From Flavobacteriales bacterium (GTDB lineage: Bacteria > Bacteroidota > Bacteroidia > CAIKAF01), in assembly GCA_022402535.1 (NCBI GenBank), contig JAKRSD010000020.1, forward strand, positions 285,341 to 349,340: a stretch of 64,000 bases of DNA. The letters run 5' to 3'. Numbering within the stretch: the stretch's first letter is position 1; each line of letters starts with the position of its first letter. Position numbers and translations under genes: made by a program. This document shows, in pieces, positions 8,751 to 17,000 of this stretch. A model generated the notes under the pieces. That model worked only from the letters and a program-made list of their open reading frames with translations. It ran no database searches and had not been told where the DNA came from.

Positions 8751-9386
8751 TTAAATATTCCCCGTTAATGAGCGTATAATCAACACAATACCAAATATAA
8801 CAAACACAGCACCGATTACAATATTGGCTCTCCGCATGATTTTGGGACTGATGAACGTGCGCATTTTTTTGGCAAACCAGGCTTTGGCCACATCAATTGC
8901 AAATACCGTAGCCAAGGTAGCCGTAAATTGGGCTCCGATCAGGTTTTTTTCGCTTCCGTATAATGCCACGGCACCGCCCACGGTGGTAATCCAAAAAATA
9001 ATCACTGAAGGATTCAGCAGATTATAGAAAAACCCCTGAAAAGCCAGATAAAACGGATTGGTTTTTTTCATCTGAAACTCTTTTACCCCTTCGCCCTCTT
9101 TGGGTTCTTTGGGCGGAATGAGCTTGGCCACGCCCATGATAATGAGCACACCGCTTCCTACAAGCAAAAAAATGAGTTTATTTTTAGGATTTTCGAGCAG
9201 GGCCGCCATGCCAAAATAGGCCACAAAAATGCAGGCTGCATCGCTGAGAATAATGCCGATGTCCATAAAAATGGCCGAGCGGAATCCCTCGCGGATACTG
9301 ATTTCTATCAACAGAAAAAACACCGGCCCGATCAGCACGCTGATGAGCAATCCGAGTAAAATTCCGTTGATGACAGCCTGATCCAT
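8751..9386 (-). CDS. LysE/RhtB family amino-acid exporter
   Basis: A 211-residue inner-membrane protein with about six hydrophobic segments, starting with the family-typical GLLISVLIGPVFFLLIE and continuing with a cytoplasmic loop rich in charged residues (PPKEPKEGEGVKE) before NPFYLAFQGFFYNLLNPS. Family members export amino acids or their derivatives. The ATG touches the stop of the upstream GH3 gene, which suggests tight coupling. Since GH3 enzymes join amino acids to carboxylic acids, export of an amino-acid conjugate is an attractive but unproven reading. Confidence 0.82.
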   Translation of the reverse strand: MDQAVINGILLGLLISVLIGPVFFLLIEISIREGFRSAIFMDIGIILSDAACIFVAYFGMAALLENPKNKLIFLLVGSGVLIIMGVAKLIPPKEPKEGEGVKEFQMKKTNPFYLAFQGFFYNLLNPSVIIFWITTVGGAVALYGSEKNLIGAQFTATLATVFAIDVAKAWFAKKMRTFISPKIMRRANIVIGAVFVIFGIVLIIRSLTGNI

Positions 9387-10925
9387 TTATTCTCCCTTCT
9401 TTTTTTGAATAAATGCCTGCCAATTAGCCAGCCTATCTCCTTTCAACACCCTGGGAAACTTGGTTTGTGAACCGATTCTTCCGTTTTCTTCCATCCAGTC
9501 GTAAAACCATTGGCTGGGAATGGTTTCGATATAAATATTTTTCAGGGCGTGTTTGCGCTCCACGGGGTAATCGTCATTTACCCGGCAAAGACACGCATCT
9601 ATATCCTGCAACAGTTGGTCTTTGTCCACCGGTTCATCCACGCCCACAAACCATTTATGGGCAAACAGGCTTCCGTCGGGAATTCCGGCCACGGTGAATT
9701 CATTAATGGCAATGTTATGTTTTTCCGACACGTTGCGGATCGCTGTATTCATGTTATCTACCGAAAGGTGTTCGCCACAAAGGCTCAGGAAATGTTTGGT
9801 ACGGCCCGTGATAATAATTTCGCGGTGGGCCAGATCGGTAAATTTGATGGTATCGCCAATCAGGTATCTCCAGGTTCCGGCAGGCGTACTGAGCAAAATG
9901 GCATATTCTTCCCCTTCTTTCACTTCGTCAATCCACTTTACTTCCGGATTTTCAACGATATTGCCTTCATCGTCAAAATTTTGGGGGGTAAAGGGAACAA
10001 ACTCGGCAAAAATGCCATTATCCAGTACCAGTTCCATGCCTTTGCAGTCTTTTCGACTTTGATAGGCAATAAACCCTTCGGAAGCCAGATAGGTTTCTAT
10101 GTAGTGTATGGGGCGACCCAACAGTTTTTCAAACCCTTTTTTGTACGGCTCAAACGAAACGCCGCCATGCGTATATACCCGCAGATTGGGCCAGATTTCG
10201 TGGATGTTATTCAGTTTATACCGCTCAATTATGCGCTCCAAAGTAAGCTGAATCCAAGCCGGTACGCCCACAATCACGCCTATGTCCCAGTCTTTGGCTT
10301 TTTCCACCACCATATCAATCTTGTGGTTCCAGTCACGCTCGCGGGCTATGGCTTTGCCGGGTTTGTAAAACACATGAAACCAGGTGGGAATATTGGCCTG
10401 CGAAATGCCGCTCAGGTCTCCTTCAAAATAAGCGCCCTGGTTCACCAGATCGGTGGAACCGCCGAGCATCAGAATGCCTTTTTCGAAAAAATCGTCGGGC
10501 AGGTCGTAGTTGGAGAGCGTCATAATCTGACGCATACTGGTTTTGGTATTGGATTTTAATAAATCGGAGGTGATGGGAATCCGTTTGGAAGCGCTTTCGG
10601 ACGTGCCGGAACTCAGCGCAAAATATTTGATGCGGCCCGGCCAGCAGATATCTTCGTTGCCTTCCAGCGTTTTGTGCCACCAGTGGGTGTAGAGTTTGTT
10701 GTAATCAAAAACGGGCACCCGTTTACGAAATTCTTCTACCGGGTTTTCGCTCTGCAGGATTTTGGTAAACCCATAAAATGTACCGAATGAAGTGTACTGC
10801 GCCCTCGACAGGAGCTTGATGAGTGTTTTGGTCTGCTGTTTTGAGGCGGAAGGTTTTTTTCGAACCCTGGCCACCGTTTTATTTAGATGAATTGCCCGCT
10901 TTAAAATACTACCCAATAAGGCCAT
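9387..10925 (-). CDS. GH3-family acyl-acid amido synthetase (copy 1)
   Basis: A 512-residue member of the GH3 (auxin-responsive promoter) fold, an ANL-type adenylating enzyme that in plants couples amino acids to indole-acetate or jasmonate. Seen: ATP-binding ALSSGTSESASKRIPIT (about residues 110-126), YLASEGFIAYQ, GTWRYLIGDTIKF and a C-terminal ITGRTKHFLSLCGEHLS. N-terminal region is basic (ARVRKKPSASKQQ). First gene of a probable three-gene operon with a LysE exporter and a SpoU methyltransferase. Its bacterial substrate is unknown. A second copy lies at 56.9-58.4 kb. Confidence 0.86.
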   Translation of the reverse strand: MALLGSILKRAIHLNKTVARVRKKPSASKQQTKTLIKLLSRAQYTSFGTFYGFTKILQSENPVEEFRKRVPVFDYNKLYTHWWHKTLEGNEDICWPGRIKYFALSSGTSESASKRIPITSDLLKSNTKTSMRQIMTLSNYDLPDDFFEKGILMLGGSTDLVNQGAYFEGDLSGISQANIPTWFHVFYKPGKAIARERDWNHKIDMVVEKAKDWDIGVIVGVPAWIQLTLERIIERYKLNNIHEIWPNLRVYTHGGVSFEPYKKGFEKLLGRPIHYIETYLASEGFIAYQSRKDCKGMELVLDNGIFAEFVPFTPQNFDDEGNIVENPEVKWIDEVKEGEEYAILLSTPAGTWRYLIGDTIKFTDLAHREIIITGRTKHFLSLCGEHLSVDNMNTAIRNVSEKHNIAINEFTVAGIPDGSLFAHKWFVGVDEPVDKDQLLQDIDACLCRVNDDYPVERKHALKNIYIETIPSQWFYDWMEENGRIGSQTKFPRVLKGDRLANWQAFIQKKKGE

Positions 10926-11009
10926 TTACGAAGTTTTTAAGTTTCAGCTGCCCAAAAGCCGCGAAGGGCAAATTTAGTAAATAAAAATGCGTTTGAGAAT
11001 GCCCCGGTT

Positions 11010-12302
11010 TTAGAGCATTTTCAACATGTTTATTTCCATGGGTTCCAGCATTCTGTAGCGGCCGCGGGGTAAATTTTTCTTGGTTAAACCGGCAAAATAC
11101 ACCCGGTCTAACTTAACCACTTTGTACCCAAAATGCTCAAACATGCGGCGCACGATGCGGTTTCTGCCGCTGTGAATTTCTACGCCGATGGTTTTTTTGT
11201 CGGGTTTGGGTCCGGCGGCATATTCCACCACATCGGGTTTTATGGGTCCGTCTTCCAGCGTTATTCCTTCGCGCAGTTGCTGCAGATGTTCTGTTTTCAG
11301 GTTTTTATCCAGTTCGGCGAGGTAGATTTTTTTTACACGCTTGCGCGGATGCATGAGTTTGTCCGCCATTTCGCCGTCATTAGTAAACAACAACAAACCC
11401 GTGGTATTGCGGTCTAATCTTCCCACCGGAAAAACCCGCTCTTTGCAGGCGCCTTCTATCAGGGTCATTACCGTGCGTCGGCCCTGCGGGTCTTCGGAGG
11501 TGGTAATAAAATCTTTGGGTTTGTTCAGCAGCACGTACACCGGTTTTTCGGGAATGATGGATCTTCCGTCAAACTTTACCAGATCGCCGGGCTGCACTTT
11601 ATAACCCAGTTCATCCACCATTTTTCCGTTCACGGTAACCACCCCGTTTTGGATGAACACATCCGCTTCGCGGCGCGAACACATGCCCGAATTGGCAATG
11701 TATTTATTCAGGCGGATTCCGCCATCCGCATCTTCTGTTATCTTGGGTTTGGACGTTACCGCCGGTTTGGATGCCGTTTTAAACCCTCCGGATTTGGTGG
11801 CTAATTTTCCTTCCCCGTCAGAAAAGGTAGATGATTTTTTAGGCGCCGCTTTAAATCCCTTACTGCGGCTTCTGTTTTCGGAATACGACTCAGACGTTTT
11901 ATCCTTACCGTAGCCCGATTTTTTGAATGCGGGTTTGCCGGTTCCCGCTTTTCCTCTGTCTTCTGAAAAAGAATCTGATTTTTTAGATGCTCCGTAAGCC
12001 GGTTTAGACTTATCGGAGTATTCTTTTTTGGCATCTCCTGCAAATTTTCCTCTTCCTCCGAACGCCGGTTTTGATTTGGCGCCAAATTTAGCGGGCTTAT
12101 CAAAACTGTCTTCTTTTCGGGCATACGGTTTTGCCGGCCTGGGTGCGGAAGATTTTGAATCGGTTTTCTTAAACTCTTTGTCGGATGATTTTTTTATTAC
12201 TTTTCCTGAGGACGGGGTGCGCCCCTGGCGGGGATTGGTATTTTTTTCTGATCCTTGTTTGCGGCCGTGGCCCTGAGAGGATCTTCCTTGCATTTTGCTC
12301 AT
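11010..12302 (-). CDS. RluB/RluF-type rRNA pseudouridine synthase with long basic N-terminal tail
   Basis: Isomerises a uridine in 23S rRNA (RsuA family). The last 235 residues hold a normal enzyme: S4 RNA-binding domain (RLNKYIANSGMCSRREADVFI), then the catalytic motif VGRLDRNTTGLLLFTNDGE with the nucleophilic Asp, and KIYLAELDK / HSGRNRIVRRMFEHFGY. The first 195 residues are low complexity, dominated by Lys, Ser, Gly and Pro, with repeated KPAFG, KSGYGK and SYSENR words; probably disordered and RNA-binding. Such tails occur in other Bacteroidota RluB-type proteins. Start ATG at 12302 fits a -7 element 22 bases upstream. Confidence 0.88.
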   Translation of the reverse strand: MSKMQGRSSQGHGRKQGSEKNTNPRQGRTPSSGKVIKKSSDKEFKKTDSKSSAPRPAKPYARKEDSFDKPAKFGAKSKPAFGGRGKFAGDAKKEYSDKSKPAYGASKKSDSFSEDRGKAGTGKPAFKKSGYGKDKTSESYSENRSRSKGFKAAPKKSSTFSDGEGKLATKSGGFKTASKPAVTSKPKITEDADGGIRLNKYIANSGMCSRREADVFIQNGVVTVNGKMVDELGYKVQPGDLVKFDGRSIIPEKPVYVLLNKPKDFITTSEDPQGRRTVMTLIEGACKERVFPVGRLDRNTTGLLLFTNDGEMADKLMHPRKRVKKIYLAELDKNLKTEHLQQLREGITLEDGPIKPDVVEYAAGPKPDKKTIGVEIHSGRNRIVRRMFEHFGYKVVKLDRVYFAGLTKKNLPRGRYRMLEPMEINMLKML

Positions 12303-12324
12303 GAACGATTTCTTAAAAGGGTGG

Positions 12325-12332
12325 CAAAGGTA
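12325..12332 (-). promoter_or_regulatory. -7 element TACCTTTG upstream of the pseudouridine synthase
   Basis: TACCTTTG on the minus strand, a perfect TAnnTTTG, 22 bases from the start codon. No clear TTG partner was seen. The rest of the 12303-12521 gap shows nothing else I can support. Confidence 0.5.
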
Positions 12333-12521
12333 TGTTTTTTTGGCTATCAGTCAGTTATGTTCAGAATTTATCTGAAGGCAATCGCATTTGTATGGTTGTC
12401 AATATGCATTTCGACACCTATTGGGTTAATGAAAGTAATGGGCTTAGGCGTTTGTTATTCTATCTTAAAACAAAATGAAAGAGAAATAAATAGGTTTTTC
12501 AATTCCCGTTTTCCAATCGCC

Positions 12522-14021
12522 TCACTGTTTTATGATTTTTTCGGTAACCACCTTGCCGTCGGGCAGGTTTATCTGTAAAAAATAAATACCCGGGGGGAGT
12601 TCGATGAGAGGCAGAATGAAAGTACCACCTGCCGGAAGCATCAGTTCTGTTTTTACCGCTTTGCCGGCTAAATTTATGAGCCTTGCAGGCAGATTCTCTG
12701 CCGAGGGATTGAATATGTAAAGCAACTCCGCAGCGGGGTTGGGGTAAACCTTTACCTTAAAATCGGGCGAGGAAACCTCCTCAACACCGATATATTGACA
12801 GCCCGGTACAAGGCAGCCGTATTCATCCGTGCGTACGAACCATATTTTTTGGGGCGGTCTGGTTTGACCACACATCACAAGAGAACCATCGGGAAGCTCA
12901 ACGGCATCGGCAAGTACGCTTATTTCCGAACCCGGATAACTGTACGTTCTTCTCCAAATTATTTCTCCGCCGGGTGTGGTTTTTATAAATAATGCCGACT
13001 GAAAAACAACGGGACTTATAGTGCCCTTGCTGCCCCAAAACAAATAATTCCCATCATTTAATACCAAAATATTACCAAGTCCGAATGATTCAAAATCATT
13101 TTCAATATGCGTGACGGAGGTGATATTAAGCGCCGTATCTAACGAAAACATGATACCCTTGCGCTGGTCGCTGTTGATGGCATCATCTGAAATATATGAA
13201 GGAGTAATGATTTCGCCCGATTCAGATTCCAAAAAGTAACCGGGCAGCCATTCAGTCTGTAAGGGCCGACCCATTTCTTTACTGATAATCGAGCCGTTGT
13301 TTCTGAATTTAATAAGCACCCCCCTGTAGTACATATCATCATTGGGATAATTTGGAGGATAAATACGAACACCACCACCGACTATGTACTCTTCATTTCC
13401 GATATGTTTTACGTCAATGACTTCCTCACTTCTGCCGGGCATACCCCAAATTTTCCTCCAAAGTTCATTTCCGGAGGTATCGGTGCGAAGGATAAAGATA
13501 TCCGATTCATTGGCGGCCTGCTCCTTTACTATGCCCAGCAGCACAAAACCGCCCTCCGGATGGGCTATGAGGCTTCTGGCACCCAGAAAACCGGAGGGGC
13601 TCTCGTATTCCCTGGTCCAAACCGTATCGCCCGCGGGAGTGCATTTGTATAAATGGGAACGCACCGTGCCGGCCGTGTCTCCGCTCTGAGAGCTTATGTA
13701 TATAAAGTCATTATTCAGCAATAATGACCTAAAACCCGGATAGAGATTTCTACCAGATATAGAATAATCAAACATTCGTCCAATGATACCTTCCGTTGAG
13801 AAAGAAATCCATCCACGATGAATTTTATCGGTACCGATATCCCAACGCGTGTAATTAAGTAAAAGACTGTCATTGTAAGGTATAAGTTGGGTTGATACAG
13901 ATGTAAATGAGTTTTCCAACATGTAAACATCATTCACCGTCTGGGCACTGCATCTGCCATGCAGCAGAGCAGACAGAACCACCGCCCACACACCCGAATA
14001 TTTGATTATTCTGTGTTTCAT
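12522..14021 (-). CDS. T9SS-secreted protein with beta-propeller-like repeats
   Basis: A 499-residue exported protein: N-terminal signal peptide (ending CSAQ at about residue 27), a central region made of repeated beta strands with 'G..VWTREY', 'GNELWRKIWG', 'GGEIIWRRTY' words typical of the seven-bladed propellers in Bacteroidota secreted proteins, and a C-terminal type A sorting domain (VKVYPNPAAELLYI, then GIYFLQINLPDGKVVTEKIIK). It should cross the outer membrane by the type IX system and stay on the surface or be released. It follows the 1750-residue cargo gene by 3 bp. Confidence 0.82.
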   Translation of the reverse strand: MKHRIIKYSGVWAVVLSALLHGRCSAQTVNDVYMLENSFTSVSTQLIPYNDSLLLNYTRWDIGTDKIHRGWISFSTEGIIGRMFDYSISGRNLYPGFRSLLLNNDFIYISSQSGDTAGTVRSHLYKCTPAGDTVWTREYESPSGFLGARSLIAHPEGGFVLLGIVKEQAANESDIFILRTDTSGNELWRKIWGMPGRSEEVIDVKHIGNEEYIVGGGVRIYPPNYPNDDMYYRGVLIKFRNNGSIISKEMGRPLQTEWLPGYFLESESGEIITPSYISDDAINSDQRKGIMFSLDTALNITSVTHIENDFESFGLGNILVLNDGNYLFWGSKGTISPVVFQSALFIKTTPGGEIIWRRTYSYPGSEISVLADAVELPDGSLVMCGQTRPPQKIWFVRTDEYGCLVPGCQYIGVEEVSSPDFKVKVYPNPAAELLYIFNPSAENLPARLINLAGKAVKTELMLPAGGTFILPLIELPPGIYFLQINLPDGKVVTEKIIKQ

Positions 14022-14024
14022 GGG

Positions 14025-17000
14025 CTACCGTATCAGTTGAATCAAACCCGATTGTATGACCATGGCACCCATGGAAACCCGGTAGGGATAATCGCCTGCG
14101 GGAATACCGTATTCGGGATTCCACACAAACACCCCTTCCTGCCCGGACAGCAGCCCGGAGTAAACAATATTGCCTTTCAGATTGAATATTTCCAGTCTGG
14201 CTTCCGCGCCCGATGCCGACGGAAGCCTGTATTCAAACACCACATGCCGCTGAGCAGGATTGGGATATACTTTTACCAAACTGTGTGCATAAGCACCTGA
14301 TGCGGAATTTGTTGTATTATTTTTTCCTTTTTTGGGTTCGGGCACTTCTTCGGGGACCTGGGGCAGATACTCATATCCGTAGTAAAAGCAGAGTATATTC
14401 CGGGCTGCCTGCTGGGCTGCCAGATTCCCCGAATCGGCAAATGCGGACAGTTCCTGCTGCGATGCCGTATCCAGGCGGGAATAGTGCATACCCTGCTGCC
14501 GGTATTTTTGCAGCAGGGCTATAAACTGCTTTTGCACCGTCAGCTCCCGGCCCGTTGTGGCCGGTAAACCTTTTATGGTAAGCAAAGAATCGGTTACATG
14601 CAGGGCTTCTTCAAAATTTTCCAGTTCGGCCAGCGTACGCGCCGCAAAAATATGGTGTTCTCCGCCTCCGCTGCCCAACGTATGTAGCAGCAGGGAGTCG
14701 GGGGCATAGAGCAGTGTATCGGCGTGTATCAGTCTGCCCAGTTCGGCCCGGGCATACTCTAACGGATAAGCGTGGTAAGCCATACGGTTTTCCAGTTCAT
14801 CCTTCAGGGTGCGGGTATTGGCCTGCCCTGTAAGCAGGTTTATCATCCAGCCCGGCATCGGCAGGTCTTTTTCTTCCAGATATTCCATAAACTCTCTGTC
14901 GCGCACGCAGTGCGGGTTGGCCATAAATACCTCCAACTGCACGGCATGGGGCAGAACGTCTGTATTATTGGCCACCTCGTACAGCACTTCCATACTCAAA
15001 AAGGGCGAAAGATTAAGCAGTTCGCCTCTTAACTCCCATGTCTGTTGAGACCAGGCATATTCCACGCTGTTTATCAGATACCCGGTATTGCCGCCATCCA
15101 ACAGATTCAGATATACATATGCCGCATCATCAAAATCGGGCTTATGATTGAGGAGCAGGGCTTCCGCCAGCTCTTTTCTGACCTGTACCGTGGGGGCGGG
15201 CAGCCGGGACGGACAATATGCTGCACGGTTTATTAAATTTTCTGTTGCTTGAACTTTATCCACCAGAGCAGAAATTTCAACAGGTTCCACCTGCCACGGC
15301 GAGCCGTTCTGGTTGTGGTGAACATATTGAATCGTTTGTGTGCCGTTGTTGCGGATATGCCCTGTGGGCAGCGGCGCCGCCGAAAACGTGTTGCCGGCCG
15401 GGTTGAATATGAGATTAAAAGGTGGTAAGGGATTTGTTGTTACCGTACCCTGGTTTTTGCCTATGGTGCCGGTGGCGATAAGGATGTCACTTTTGCCGGA
15501 GTCCTGCACATTGCAGCGGTAGCGGAGACCGTGTGCGCCCGTAAAACTGCCTTTGGGGCTCCAGTTAGACCGGGTGGATAGGTTAGCCACCTGCATGCCG
15601 GTGTACAGGTTGTTGTATATTTCGTTAGAAGCCCCGCCGCTGTTATCGGTATATATCCCGTAAATGCGGTAGTCCTGCGGGTCGGTATCGGGGTTTATAA
15701 ACCGGTTGTTTTCTATTTTAAAAAGGCTTCCGTGGCTGTTTTGTATGCCTATGGCCCGGTATCCGAATACTCCCTGCGCTTTCAGCGCAAAACGGGAACG
15801 CATCACTTCAAAGTGATTCACATTTTGGGTAAGCACCCCATAATAGCAGTTCTCAAACAGGGCGGTATCCACCGTAAAGTTGCGGGTGCTGCCGTTTAAG
15901 GCTTCAATGCCGGCTCTCAGTCCCTTAAACCTTGTTGGCACAAGGCTTGCGGGCGGTGGAGGGTACACCTGCGAGGTGGTGCCCGGCACTACCTCAAAGC
16001 GGGCATTATGCGTGTATATGCCCACAGGCAGCAGGGGCAGGTTCATATCGGTACACTCAAACACGCAGCCGGTAAAGCGGGTTCCGCTTATGTTTTCGGC
16101 CGTTACCATGTGCTGGGTATGCAGGTTTCCGCCGGCCACGGGGCCGTCGGTTACAAAGGTGCAGCCCGTAAACCGGCTTTTGTCGGGGTGGGTATAATAG
16201 CGCAGCTCCACGGAGCGCCGGTTATTCCTAAAGGTACTGTTGCTGGCCTGTATGAGTCCTCCGGTTTTGGTCCAGTCTTCGGGTTTCCAGGTGGTAACGG
16301 CATTTTCGGCATTTTCGAGGGTGGCGTTGCCCATTACCAGCCTTGCCTGCGGATAAAATCCGCCAGGCCCCTCTGTCTGAGGCTGGGCTGAGTTTCCCCA
16401 GAGCTGTATGCCCTGCCAGGGGTATCCGCATCCGTCGGTAATGCGCCCGCCGTTTATGCGCAGTATGGCGCCGGGTTCCACCACAATTTTCTGCCGTCCG
16501 TACACATACACCTCACCGGTAACGGTGAGTTCGGCACCGGTTTTTACCACCACATCTCTGAACAGGTTGATACGCCCGTTCCACACATTGCCGGTTCCGG
16601 TAATTTCCCAGGCACCGGGGTCCGGCTCCAACGGGGTATCGTAGGCCGTGCTGCGTATCAGGGGAGCTTTCCATATTCCCCTGCGGAAAGAGGAGGCATA
16701 CAGATAGCCCTCGCAGTGGTTGATTTTAAGGGTTGCCCTTGCAAAGGGTATGTTTTGGGAGTATAAACGCCATACGGGCGTACCGTCGGTGTCTAAATAA
16801 TAAATTCCGTTGTTGGTGCCAATGTACAGAATACCGGTTTCGCGGTCGCGGGCTATAGAGCTTATGCTTATATACCAAGGAAAATCGGGTTTTCCGGCTA
16901 TGGTATGGGTAATATCGGTAAAGCTGCCGTTGTGGTATTCCCATATTTTTTTGCCGTAGTAGGGACTGGCGGTTTCCTTTACGGGGTTGGGGTTGGCAAT

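Noticed and set aside
9510-10559. A long open frame on the plus strand opposite the GH3 gene
   Set aside because: Its composition (many Phe, His, Gly, no motif) is that of a codon-bias shadow, and the GH3 frame has all family motifs on the other strand.
12360-12578. A possible small membrane protein between the pseudouridine synthase and the T9SS cargo gene
   Set aside because: It runs into the 3' end of the cargo gene and has no promoter or family match I can support.
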